Origin: SYFY01 sp041752315
GTDB lineage: Bacteria; Pseudomonadota; Gammaproteobacteria; Pseudomonadales; Azotimanducaceae
Direction: 5' to 3'
Assembly (NCBI GenBank): GCA_041752315.1
Contig: JBGSHJ010000011.1
Span: 1-64,000, forward strand
Length of the DNA: 64,000 nucleotides
Both the position numbers and the translations under genes were made by a program. Under the pieces are notes generated by a model. The model saw only the letters and a list, made by a program, of their open reading frames with translations, was not told where the DNA came from and made no database searches. Shown here piece by piece: positions 8,662 through 15,841 of the stretch (positions are counted from its first letter, which is position 1; each line of letters opens with the position of its first letter).

Positions 8662-9488
8662 ACGAAGCTGAAATTCAAAAAGCCAGCATCCTGATCGTTG
8701 ACGATCAGGAGACGAATATCAGCCTGCTCGAGCAGTTGCTGGCCGACGCGGGTTATACCTGCGTGAGTTCGACCAAGGATTCTTCGATGGTGTGCGCGTT
8801 GCATCGGGAGAATCGCTACGACCTTATCCTGCTTGATCTGCAGATGCCGGGTATGGATGGGTTCCAGGTGATGGAAGGCCTGAAGGCCAATCTCGATGAC
8901 AACTATCTCCCGGTCATCGTTTTTACCGCCCAGCCCGGACACAAGCTCAAGGCGCTGCAGGCGGGCGCCAAGGACTTCATCAGCAAACCCTTTGACCTGG
9001 TTGAGGCACGTACGCGCATTCGAAACATGCTCGAGGTGCGGATCCTGCACCGGAAACTTGCGGACTACTCAAAAGTTCTGGAGGAGGAGGTACAAAAACG
9101 GACAGCCGAGTTGCGCGGGAGTGAGGCCCGCTATCGCAGCCTTACCGAACTCGCATCCGATTGGTACTGGGAGCAGGATGAACACGGCGAGTTCACACGT
9201 GTATCAGGTCCGGTGCTTGAGATGCTCGGTATTCGGGTTGGTGCATTGGAAAACCAGCACGACAACAGCCAGCTCATTGAAGCCGATGGTTGGAACCCGG
9301 AAGAACGCAAGGTGCTTCAGGAGAATATCGCGGCGCGCAAGCCGTTTCTCGACTTTGTCTTCAGCAGGGTCAATGGTGACGGAACGCAGCAGAAGTTCCA
9401 GGTTAGCGGTGAGCCCATGTTCGATAGCCAGTCTCGATTCACAGGTTACCGGGGGATCGGATTTGAACTCACACCCAGAAAACGATAG
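8655..9488 (+). CDS. Response regulator with receiver, coiled linker and PAS, no catalytic output
   Basis: The 277-residue protein has an N-terminal receiver domain with Asp16/Asp17, phospho-acceptor Asp61 (LLDLQMPGMDGF), Thr91 and Lys111 (ISKPFD). A charged helical linker (about 130-155) leads to a PAS domain (RYRSLTELASDWYWEQDE to GYRGIGFELTPRKR). In related proteins this PAS type is usually followed by a GGDEF, EAL or kinase domain; here the protein stops at the PAS C-terminal cap. The gene overlaps the kinase gene by seven bases and is followed 22 bases later by a Crp/Fnr gene. It probably relays the kinase signal by protein contact. No frameshift is visible: the next gene begins directly. 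Confidence 0.93.
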   Translation: MVNEAEIQKASILIVDDQETNISLLEQLLADAGYTCVSSTKDSSMVCALHRENRYDLILLDLQMPGMDGFQVMEGLKANLDDNYLPVIVFTAQPGHKLKALQAGAKDFISKPFDLVEARTRIRNMLEVRILHRKLADYSKVLEEEVQKRTAELRGSEARYRSLTELASDWYWEQDEHGEFTRVSGPVLEMLGIRVGALENQHDNSQLIEADGWNPEERKVLQENIAARKPFLDFVFSRVNGDGTQQKFQVSGEPMFDSQSRFTGYRGIGFELTPRKR

Positions 9489-9510
9489 GCCAGGCATACC
9501 TGCTGCCACG

Positions 9511-10263
9511 ATGTCTGCAGCTTTCAGCTCACCGAACCCCAATCAGAATCATCTGCTTGCAGCACTGCCGATGGACGAGTTCGAGCCGCTTTCAGCTCAA
9601 CTGGAACTGGTGATGATGCCGCTGGGCAAGATGCTCTATGGCCCCGACGAGCAACTGCAACACGCCTATTTTCCCACCACTTCAATCGTCTCGTTGCACT
9701 ACATCCTGGAATCAGGAGCTTCAGCTGAAACAGCCAGCGTAGGTGCGGAAGGTGTCGTTGGCATCTCGCTCTTCATGGGTGGCGATACCACGTCGAGTTC
9801 GGCAGTCGTGCAAACCTCAGGGCACGCCTATCGACTGGAGAGGCGTCTGGTGAAAGCCGCGTTCAATTCTGGCGGCTTGTTGCAGAAGTTGCTGCTTCGG
9901 TACACACAGTCATTGCTGACCCAGATGGCGCAAACAGCCGTGTGCAATCGACATCACTCCGTTGAACAGCAGCTCTGTCGTTCGCTGCTGCATACCCTCG
10001 ACCGAATTCCGGACGGGGAACTGGTAATGACACAGGAATTGCTGGCCAGTCTGCTGGGGGTTCGCCGCGAAGGCATCACGGTCGCTGCAGGAAACCTGCA
10101 GCGTGACGGGCTCATCAGCTATCGCCGCGGGCACATTTCTGTGCTCGATCGTGAAGGGCTCGAAGCCAGATGTTGCGAATGTTACGGAGTGGTCAAGAGG
10201 GAGTGCGCGCGACTGCTGTCGGATGAGCTGTACCGTCAGCCGCTTCCGGTCGCACGTCGTTGA
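9511..10263 (+). CDS. Crp/Fnr-family transcription regulator
   Basis: The 250-residue protein has an N-terminal cyclic-nucleotide-binding-type beta-roll (HAYFPTTSIVSLHY, VGAEGVVGISLFMGG), a dimerisation helix (LLRYTQSLLTQMAQTA) and a C-terminal winged helix-turn-helix (MTQELLASLLGVRREGIT). The Cys residues do not form the N-terminal cluster of oxygen-sensing FNR, and the cAMP-contact residues of CRP are not obvious, so the ligand is unknown. The ATG at 9511 gives the normal family N-terminus; the frame is open far upstream, but that part overlaps the response regulator. Its position directly after a kinase/regulator pair suggests it executes or modulates the same response. Confidence 0.93.
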   Translation: MSAAFSSPNPNQNHLLAALPMDEFEPLSAQLELVMMPLGKMLYGPDEQLQHAYFPTTSIVSLHYILESGASAETASVGAEGVVGISLFMGGDTTSSSAVVQTSGHAYRLERRLVKAAFNSGGLLQKLLLRYTQSLLTQMAQTAVCNRHHSVEQQLCRSLLHTLDRIPDGELVMTQELLASLLGVRREGITVAAGNLQRDGLISYRRGHISVLDREGLEARCCECYGVVKRECARLLSDELYRQPLPVARR

Positions 10264-10340
10264 ATCCACACGACCAACCGCTTTCCGCCGTGTCCAACAT
10301 CGGATGTGATGCAGATTGAAACCCGACCAGGAGAAAGGTA

Positions 10341-10853
10341 ATGACATCAGGAACCAGTAAAAAGCGGTCGACCAGCATTTGTGCAGGCTTGACCATGTCA
10401 GCAGCCCTGTTGGTTTGCAGCCTGTCGATGTCCGCGTGTACATCAACGAGCCAGGAGCAGAAAGGACAGGTGCTCGGTGGTGTACTGGGTGGAGTACTTG
10501 GTTCGCAGGTCGGTGGAGGCAGCGGCAAGACCGTCGCAGTCATCGTTGGCGCTGTCGCCGGAGCGATGATCGGACGCCACATCGGTGAGAGCATGGATGA
10601 CGGGGACCGATTGAAAACGGCTGCGGCCCTGAACGATTCACGCACTGGTGAATCCACGAGCTGGGTAAACCCCGATACGGGCGCCCGCTACAATCTGACT
10701 CCGACACGAACCTTCGAACGATCGGGCGAGAACCAGGGAACCACCGGACCGTGTCGGGAATTCAAGCTGGACGCGACGGTGGGGGGCAAAAAAAACCAGG
10801 ACGTCTACGGTACGGCGTGCCTGCAGGCAGATGGAACCTGGCAGGTAGAGTAG
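10341..10853 (+). CDS. Glycine-zipper outer-membrane lipoprotein (17 kDa surface antigen-like)
   Basis: The 170-residue protein has a basic start, a hydrophobic signal and a cysteine at 33 (SLSMSAC) as the probable lipidation site; Met at the lipobox -3 position is less usual. Residues about 45-85 are a glycine zipper (GGVLGGVLGSQVGGG, VGAVAGAMIGRHIG), the hallmark of the 17 kDa surface-antigen family. The C-terminal domain (about 95-170) has two Cys residues and the pattern CREFKLDATVGG, VYGTACLQADGTW. Glycine zippers insert in membranes. An AGGAGAAAGG ribosome-binding site precedes the ATG. The role is probably envelope structure; no enzymatic function is visible. Confidence 0.85.
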   Translation: MTSGTSKKRSTSICAGLTMSAALLVCSLSMSACTSTSQEQKGQVLGGVLGGVLGSQVGGGSGKTVAVIVGAVAGAMIGRHIGESMDDGDRLKTAAALNDSRTGESTSWVNPDTGARYNLTPTRTFERSGENQGTTGPCREFKLDATVGGKKNQDVYGTACLQADGTWQVE

Positions 10854-10915
10854 CCAGAACAATGCGTATGATGCCCTGCCCATCTTGAATCAATCACCAA
10901 AGACCAGAGCCACTC

Positions 10916-11527
10916 GTGGTCACTGAACCTGCCTCTTCACCGCGACCTCCGTATGGATCGACGGAACCTGTCAGTCCGCCGGAAGGTCGAAAAACCGAAG
11001 AGAATATTGAAGCGGTGCTCGATTTTTATTCGCGTGAATCCCGAAAGATCAGTGTCTCCCAGCGCGTGATCGAGCGAATCAGTCAGGTGACCGGGCAACC
11101 GGGCTTCCTCGCGATGACGCTGATTTCTGTCGCCTTGTGGATTGGTACAAATTCCCTGCTGACAAACCTGGGCCGACCTGCGTTGGATCCGTTCCCTTAT
11201 CACCTGCTGCACGGAATCATCAGCCTCGGCGCACTACTGACGGCCACGGTCCTGCTGATCAGGCAGGAGCGCTTGAGCAGGTTGGCCGAGAAACGGGAAC
11301 ACCTCGACCTGAGAGTGACGCTGATGACTGAACAGAAAGTGGCGAAACTCATTGAGCTGATCGAGGAGTTGCGACGCGACCTTCCCAATGTCCGCAATCG
11401 CCACGATTCAGGGGCGGCTGAACTGAAAGAGCCTGTGAATCCGGACCTTGTTCTCGCCACGCTTGCAGAGTCACTGAGTGAAGATGCTCGCAGCGAGATT
11501 CACGCTGAACCGTCGGGTGAGGCCTGA
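10916..11527 (+). CDS. DUF1003-family inner-membrane protein
   Basis: The 203-residue protein has two central membrane helices (LAMTLISVALWIGTN and IISLGALLTATVLLIRQ) with the DUF1003 layout: a cytosolic N-terminus, a short hydrophobic hairpin containing LDPFPYHLL, and a charged helical C-terminal tail (REHLDLRVTLMTEQKVAKL). The start codon is GTG at 10916. The biochemical function of DUF1003 is unknown. It converges with the small hydrophilic protein at 11548, with only 20 bases between stop codons. Confidence 0.88.
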   Translation: MVTEPASSPRPPYGSTEPVSPPEGRKTEENIEAVLDFYSRESRKISVSQRVIERISQVTGQPGFLAMTLISVALWIGTNSLLTNLGRPALDPFPYHLLHGIISLGALLTATVLLIRQERLSRLAEKREHLDLRVTLMTEQKVAKLIELIEELRRDLPNVRNRHDSGAAELKEPVNPDLVLATLAESLSEDARSEIHAEPSGEA

Positions 11528-11547
11528 ACACCAGGCCCAACGAAGAT

Positions 11548-11787
11548 CTACTCGTTGGTCTTGTTCTTGCTGCTGACCAGTGAACCTTCGCCCTTCGAGT
11601 GCGAGGCGCCAGCCTTTTCTGCCTTTTTCATCTTTTCAGCCTCTTCAGCGGAGTCGGGAGCTGCAGCCTTTGCCGCACCTTCCACGTGGCCCGATTTGAC
11701 GAAGTTGCGAGCCGACTTCCGGTAGCGTTTTGCAGCCTGGTAGTCACCTTCCCCCTGCAGCGATTTGTCATCAGTTTCGTTTGTCAT
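11548..11787 (-). CDS. Small hydrophilic, lysine/alanine-rich protein
   Basis: The predicted product is 79 residues, very polar, with TNETDDKSLQGEGDYQAAKR at the start and a Lys/Glu/Ala-rich tail (EEAEKMKKAEKAGA). Small proteins beginning with a similar D-x-SLQGEGDYxAAxRY segment recur in proteobacterial stress regions in my memory, but I know no assigned function. The ATG at 11787 was chosen over the first in-frame ATG at 11904 because the upstream part overlaps the CHRD gene and has a different composition. It probably forms a unit with the upstream minus-strand CHRD gene. The composition suggests a disordered, possibly protective protein. Confidence 0.7.
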   Translation of the reverse strand: MTNETDDKSLQGEGDYQAAKRYRKSARNFVKSGHVEGAAKAAAPDSAEEAEKMKKAEKAGASHSKGEGSLVSSKNKTNE

Positions 11788-11869
11788 CGTAGTCCCGTAC
11801 GTTTTCAATGGAATGAGAGCGCAGCACGAGCCGACCCGGACGCGTTGCCTGGACGGCTCGTACTGTGCG

Positions 11870-12322
11870 TCAGTGCTTGGCCATGACCTGACCGCGAATT
11901 TCACCGTTTGGATGTGCCGCGGTATGGAGGTTGAGGTACCACTTCCCAGCTTGCAGGTCCGCAGCCTGCTCAGGCGTCAACTTCACCTCACCTGACATCG
12001 GGCTGTCCATGGAACCGGACAGAGGAATCACGACACCTGCGTTCACACCTTCGGTGGCGGGTCCGTGGAAGTGCGCAGCTGTGACAGGTCCACTGAGCGC
12101 ACTGAATTCAGCCTTCCATTTGAGCATGGTGCGTTCGTTGTTCAAGGTCGCTCGCATGGTTCCCTTGCCGGTCGTGTCGACGGCCGGAACTTCCGCAGCC
12201 CCCGAAAGTGTGGCGTGGAAGTGAGCTGCATGAGGGCTCTGTGCTTGTGATTGTGCTGGCGCGGAGAAAAATGCGAACAGTGACACAAGTGCCACCGCGG
12301 CCGATCTGGTTCGAATGGTCAT
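11870..12322 (-). CDS. Secreted CHRD-domain protein
   Basis: The 150-residue precursor has a signal peptide (VALVSLFAFFSAPAQSQA). The CHRD domain fills the rest: FHATLSGAAEVPAVDT near its start, then AAHFHGPATEGVNAGVVI and WYLNLHTAAHPNGEIRGQV. CHRD is the fold first noted in chordin; bacterial versions are exported, and their biochemical function is unknown. The ATG at 12322 follows a GGGAG ribosome-binding site. The gene is transcribed away from the membrane-protein gene at 12646, leaving about 320 bases between them. Confidence 0.9.
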   Translation of the reverse strand: MTIRTRSAAVALVSLFAFFSAPAQSQAQSPHAAHFHATLSGAAEVPAVDTTGKGTMRATLNNERTMLKWKAEFSALSGPVTAAHFHGPATEGVNAGVVIPLSGSMDSPMSGEVKLTPEQAADLQAGKWYLNLHTAAHPNGEIRGQVMAKH

Positions 12323-12596
12323 GAAATGACTCCCTGGTTGCTGGTGCTGTTTCGCCGAATCTTCTCTCGGCGGTTGCGTGATCATCAGCATTGTTGGCCA
12401 CCTCAAGCGGCAGTCTCTGTGCGCAGGCGCTCCTAGATGGGTGATTCTCCTGGAGTCAACCATGGGTGCTGAGCTGGGGTGAATTCGTGTGATACGTCAT
12501 GCGTTGGCTTGTTTTCCTGAAGCCGCGCTATTGACCCATCTATCGGCTGGCTGATCGTGCGACGTATGGCAACGCACAGAAGATTGTTGCATCGAC

Positions 12597-12615
12597 TTGC
12601 ACATTGATTGTGCAA
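12597..12615. promoter_or_regulatory. Operator-like inverted repeat upstream of the 12646 membrane-protein gene
   Basis: TTGCAC at 12597-12602 and GTGCAA at 12610-12615 form a perfect inverted repeat with a 7-base spacer, ending 30 bases before the ATG at 12646. A further GTTGCA lies at about 12585. The arrangement resembles a dimeric regulator site. It is the only distinct element I see in the 323-base gap between the CHRD gene and this gene. The regulator is unknown; it does not match the TTGAT-N4-ATCAA FNR consensus. Confidence 0.4.
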
Positions 12616-12645
12616 CGAATCATTGGCAGAACGAAGGACAAGAAG

Positions 12646-13590
12646 ATGGTAATCCTATCCAGCTCTCTGACAGGCGTGGAATCGCGGGGCCGCAGGAACG
12701 TACCCGAGGATGCACCGTCCTCGGCATCTCTGGCCATGAATATGAGCGCTGTGTCCTGGGGGGCGATCTTCGCAGGGGCCACCGTTGCGGCGGCGCTTTC
12801 CCTGATTCTCCTCTTGCTGGGCAGCGGCTTGGGACTTTCAGTGGTTTCGCCATGGGCAACGGTTGAGAGCAGCGCTACAAGTCTCGGCACTGCGATCATT
12901 CTGTGGGTTACCTTCACCCAGATTGCTGCCTCTGGATTGGGAGGCTACGTCGCGGGCAGATTGAGAACGAAGTGGCTCATGGTGCAAGGCGACGAAGTTC
13001 ATTTTCGGGATACGGCTCATGGCCTGCTGAGCTGGGCAGTCGCGACGCTGGCCAGTGCTGTTCTGTTGAGCGCAACCATCGGCGCAATTCTCGGGGGTGG
13101 GGCCGCGGCCGCTGCTGCGACCTCCAGTGAACCCAGCTCAACAGGTGTCGCCGCAGGAACAGAGATCCCGGGAACTCCAGTCGCTCTGGCCTATTTCACT
13201 GACATGCTCTTCCGCTCGGACAGGACCAGCGCGACCGCCCCCGTCGATGGACCGCGTTTAACGTCCCAGACGTCGATTGAAGAAGCAATGCGCATCCTGA
13301 CTGCCAACATGAGCGCTGAAGCCCTCCCGATCGAGGATGCTCGCTACCTTGGACAGTTGGTCGCTCAACGAACCGGAATGGCCCGGCAGATCGCGGAACA
13401 GCGGGTCGCAGAAACCTTTGCGGCGTTGCAAGCAAACCGTGCAGATGCAGAAGCGGCCGCCAAAGCCGCTGCAGAGACGGCCCGCAAGGCAGCGAGCCAT
13501 GTCGCCTTGTGGCTGTTCATCTCGCTCCTGATCGGCGCTTTTGTTGCGAGCCTGGCAGCCACTTATGGTGGCCGTCAGCGGGACAATTGA
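12646..13590 (+). CDS. Conserved four-helix membrane protein, function unknown
   Basis: The 314-residue protein has three membrane helices in the first half (AIFAGATVAAALSLILLL, TAIILWVTFTQIAAS, AVATLASAVLLSATIGAI). An extracytoplasmic region of about 120 residues follows, with a long Ala/Glu/Arg-rich helix (MARQIAEQRVAETFAALQA). A final membrane helix (LWLFISLLIGAFVASLA) closes the protein. I recognise the general type from proteobacterial genomes, often annotated only as PhnA-like or hypothetical, and I do not assign a function. The ATG at 12646 follows AAGGA; the TTG at 12604 lies inside the upstream inverted repeat. A 23-codon membrane peptide gene follows. Confidence 0.8.
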   Translation: MVILSSSLTGVESRGRRNVPEDAPSSASLAMNMSAVSWGAIFAGATVAAALSLILLLLGSGLGLSVVSPWATVESSATSLGTAIILWVTFTQIAASGLGGYVAGRLRTKWLMVQGDEVHFRDTAHGLLSWAVATLASAVLLSATIGAILGGGAAAAAATSSEPSSTGVAAGTEIPGTPVALAYFTDMLFRSDRTSATAPVDGPRLTSQTSIEEAMRILTANMSAEALPIEDARYLGQLVAQRTGMARQIAEQRVAETFAALQANRADAEAAAKAAAETARKAASHVALWLFISLLIGAFVASLAATYGGRQRDN

Positions 13591-13632
13591 GGCGCGACCT
13601 ACTAACGAACATCCAATTTCTGGAGAAACGTC

Positions 13633-13704
13633 ATGCGTTCGATACTCCTGTTTTTTCTGGGCATACCGATTCCCATCATCATACTGATCGCGATTTTTAC
13701 GTAG
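13633..13704 (+). CDS. 23-residue hydrophobic membrane peptide
   Basis: ATG at 13633 after GGAGAA encodes 23 residues, nearly all hydrophobic: MRSILLFF, then a proline-containing turn GIPIPIIIL, ending IAIFT. Small peptides with almost the same pattern are common in proteobacteria in my memory and are annotated as hypothetical. It could be a single membrane helix that modulates a partner. It lies 42 bases after the four-helix membrane protein gene and is probably co-transcribed with it. It is too short for most gene finders. Confidence 0.65.
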   Translation: MRSILLFFLGIPIPIIILIAIFT

Positions 13705-13783
13705 CGAAGCGGGGATCTGCGAGGACAATCCTCGGTGCCCTTTTTACGTGATTGACGCATCCGAAAACATGAAACTCGTCAGG

Positions 13784-13798
13784 CCGTCCGACGGACGG
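13784..13798. repeat. Perfect GC-rich palindrome
   Basis: CCGTCCG (13784-13790) and CGGACGG (13792-13798) are perfect inverted repeats around one base. It lies between the 23-residue peptide gene and the gene at 13860. It may be the stem of a short terminator or a protein-binding site; the sequence does not decide. Confidence 0.4.
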
Positions 13799-13859
13799 TT
13801 TCGAGCTTCGTCCTCAACAATCAACACAGAATGCCCGATGAATCATGAAGGAAAATACA

Positions 13860-14069
13860 ATGAAAGCAGCTGAAAAAAAGACACCCGGTAAACCCGCGAA
13901 GGCCAGGGACGCGACAACGATGTCGCAGGCCGATCATACGCTGGTAAGCGGGCTGTTCTCGAAGTATGAAAAGGCAAGTGCAAAAGCCAATTCAGCCGAT
14001 CTCGACATGCTTGAACTCGGAGCCGCGATTGCGGACCGGAAGGAGGCGCTGATGAAGGAACGAAGGTAG
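13860..14069 (+). CDS. Small basic protein with a hemerythrin-like N-terminal motif
   Basis: The 69-residue product is rich in Lys and Ala. After a disordered basic start (KAAEKKTPGKPAKARD) it contains ADHTLVSGLFSKYEKAS, which resembles the first helix of HHE/hemerythrin domains (D-H-x-x-V-x-x-L-F-x-x-Y/F-E). The remaining metal-binding helices are absent, and no continuation is visible downstream in other frames. It may be a truncated hemerythrin-like protein or an unrelated small stress protein. The ATG at 13860 has AAGGA at a good distance; an earlier in-frame ATG at 13845 lies before that site. Confidence 0.6.
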   Translation: MKAAEKKTPGKPAKARDATTMSQADHTLVSGLFSKYEKASAKANSADLDMLELGAAIADRKEALMKERR

Positions 14070-14386
14070 CCAGTCGACCAGCAGACTCCAGCTCGCCCCG
14101 CTTATCAAGTTGCGGCTGCTGATCCAGGGAATTGGTGTGGAGGTACCTCCTGAAGATCGTCGTCGAACAGGATTGGGATCAAGCGTTTCCTGGACAGACA
14201 CCATTGTGCAGTCTTTCGCCAGGAACACCCCTCTTGATGATCGTTGGAACAATAGAAAAAACACGCTTCCAAGGCGTGGTAGCGAACAGAAGCTACCCGT
14301 CACCCTGTCTAAGATCCTGATGTGAGCATCCGAGTTCGCTCCGCTTGCTCATTTGGAAGACCAGCTAACCTGTAGAGGATGTCGCA
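14070..14386 (+). other. Gap with two hairpins upstream of csbD
   Basis: I see no supportable gene here. Two inverted repeats are present. GGTAGC (14278-14283) pairs with GCTACC (14292-14297). TGAGCA (14323-14328) pairs with TGCTCA (14346-14351), enclosing GAG-TTCG-CTC, which would form a UUCG-type tetraloop. The second ends 35 bases before the CsbD start codon, so it may be the terminator of upstream transcription or part of the csbD leader. Confidence 0.35.
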
Positions 14387-14563
14387 ATGAACAAGGAACA
14401 GATCAAGGGTCGAATCGACCAGGCCAAGGGAAAAGTGAAGGAGATTGCCGGCAAGACCACTGGCAATAAAAGTCTGGAGATCGAGGGTAAGGTTCAGAAT
14501 ATCGGTGGAAAGGTCAAGGAAGAATATGGTGACGCCAAAAACAGCCTGAAAAAGAAAAAGTAA
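14387..14563 (+). CDS. CsbD-family stress protein, first copy
   Basis: The gene encodes 58 residues: NKEQIKGRIDQAKGKVKEI, a GKTTGN turn, then IEGKVQNIGGKVKEEYGD and a lysine-rich tail. This is the CsbD fold pattern (KG-x-x-x-Q-x-x-GK-x-KE). CsbD proteins are small, highly charged and induced by general stress in many bacteria; the molecular role is unknown. ATG at 14387 is preceded by AGAGGATG. A second CsbD gene of a different sub-type lies at 23320-23541. Confidence 0.9.
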   Translation: MNKEQIKGRIDQAKGKVKEIAGKTTGNKSLEIEGKVQNIGGKVKEEYGDAKNSLKKKK

Positions 14564-14564
14564 C

Positions 14565-14615
14565 CAGGGAGCATCGCCGGTTCATCGTCATTTCGCGCAG
14601 ATGAGCGAATCCCTG
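14565..14615 (+). terminator. Possible hairpin after csbD
   Basis: CAGGGA (14565-14570), right after the stop, pairs with TCCCTG (14610-14615). Inside it TTCGC and GCGAA can pair around an 8-base loop. There is no T-tract. Between here and 14801 I see no gene. Confidence 0.35.
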
Positions 14616-14801
14616 AAAGCAGCTGAATCGGCGTTGCTGAACACCTGGTGCACCTTTTATCTCTGAAACAAATGAACAGGACGGCACTTTCGGCTGCCAT
14701 CGGGAAATCGGTTCAACCGCGTCCATCCATGCGATCCAGCTGTTCGACTCTTGGCAGGCCTCGTATCAGTGGATAGTCACCACTTCCGGCATGATCTCCC
14801 A

Positions 14802-15191
14802 CTACTGGCCTCTGGAGCACACAACCCGGCAGTCTATGGGCTTGTAGCGGGAAATTGTTCGACTGCCCAGCGGAACATGCGGTCATCGCCACGACGAGTG
14901 GCATCTCCACCCGCAGTCGAACAACGTCCCTGGCTTTACTGAGTGGGGGACGCACGCGAAACTCTCCCGTTGCACCGTCTACGGTCACATGCATGAAAAC
15001 GTTGATTGCGATGGGAATTCGGTCAACACCGAAGTTATGTGGGGCCAGTACCGTCACCAGATTGCCTTCGCAGCCCGGTCGCTCACTTGCTGGCCTTCGG
15101 GATCAATAACCGTCAGTTCATCACCAGTGTCGAGTTCGACGCTGTGCGCAGAGCAAGGTGGGATTCTCACTGTGTCCACTTTGGCGCTCAA
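14802..15191 (-). pseudogene. Degraded DUF1989 gene (carboxyguanidine deiminase/urea-carboxylase-associated family)
   Basis: Read on the minus strand from the TTG at 15191, the frame gives a DUF1989 N-terminus (VRIPPCSAHSVELDTGDELT, then VIDPEGQQVSDRAAK) and then a stop at about 15080. The C-terminal half continues in a second frame from about 15057 (LAPHNFGVDRIPIAINVFMH, RPPLSKARDVVRLRVEM, MTACSAGQSNNF). A third frame supplies the end (RYKPIDCRVV, stop at 14804-14802). The central third of the domain is missing. There are therefore at least one internal deletion and two frameshifts, so this is a pseudogene. DUF1989 includes CgdA/CgdB, which hydrolyse carboxyguanidine. Its start overlaps the stop of the GntA-like gene. 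Confidence 0.75.
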
Positions 15192-15685
15192 GGCTTGTCC
15201 TGAAAATCAAAGGGGCAGTGCCAGTCCACCTCTACTTCTCGGCCGCTGTACTGCATGGCCTCGCTCGCCTCGCCATAGTCCGCCAGATTGGGATTGATTG
15301 ACCCTTGCAACTCGATATCGCGTGAACGGGTGCCTGCCTGCATCTTTTCAAATCGTCCATCCTCCTTGAGCCTCTCGAACTGACGGTGGGAATTGAACAC
15401 CATGGTCGGGTGGCTGAACCGCCTCGCGTATCGCGAGGCCTGCGGGTGAAGTCCGATCAGGAAGAAGGGATGCCCCGCGATACTGAGACTGAAGAGTGGG
15501 CTATCGGTATCGCTGCTGACATCGTCGGCGGAAAGATTGCCCGCCAGGACATCAATGTTGTGGATTCGCCACAATTGGGACCACATCGAAGACTCGAAAT
15601 CGAGTTCATTCATGTTGAGCGGTCCGTGAAAGATCGCGACGTAAGAGTGCACTATGATCTCGTCGGCAGGCCGTGATTCGATCAT
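15188..15685 (-). CDS. YqcI/YcgG (GntA-like) heme-oxygenase-family protein, N-terminally short
   Basis: The 165-residue product matches the C-terminal two thirds of the YqcI/YcgG family: VHSYVAIFHGPLNMNELDF, HPFFLIGLHPQASRYARRFS, RSRDIELQGSINPNLADYGE, ASEAMQYSGREVEVDWHCPF. Family members I recall are about 60-70 residues longer at the N-terminus. An in-frame stop at 15698-15700 excludes extension, and I found no matching N-terminus in the other frames. The guanitoxin enzyme GntA of this family is a heme-dependent N-hydroxylase of a guanidino side chain. With the adjacent degraded DUF1989 gene, this is most likely a decaying two-gene unit, and the protein is probably inactive. Confidence 0.7.
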   Translation of the reverse strand: MIESRPADEIIVHSYVAIFHGPLNMNELDFESSMWSQLWRIHNIDVLAGNLSADDVSSDTDSPLFSLSIAGHPFFLIGLHPQASRYARRFSHPTMVFNSHRQFERLKEDGRFEKMQAGTRSRDIELQGSINPNLADYGEASEAMQYSGREVEVDWHCPFDFQDKP

Positions 15686-15841
15686 GGCAACAAATTTTCA
15701 TGAGGCTGCCTCTTCTTCGTTCTACACACCCATGCTTCGGAATCAGGGCTCAAGGATGTGTTCGTCACCGAACGGTTGACTGCAGAGAGCGAGCGTAACG
15801 TGCGTTTTGCACCCTCTCTGAATAGTCCCAAGGAAGCCCAA

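Noticed and set aside
8896..9510. Extension of the Crp/Fnr frame upstream to 8896
   Set aside because: The added 205 residues overlap the response regulator in another frame and show no domain; the family N-terminus begins at 9511.
14713..15057. A 114-codon minus-strand frame as an intact gene
   Set aside because: Its first part matches the C-terminal half of DUF1989, and flanking pieces of the same domain occur in other frames, so it is part of a pseudogene.
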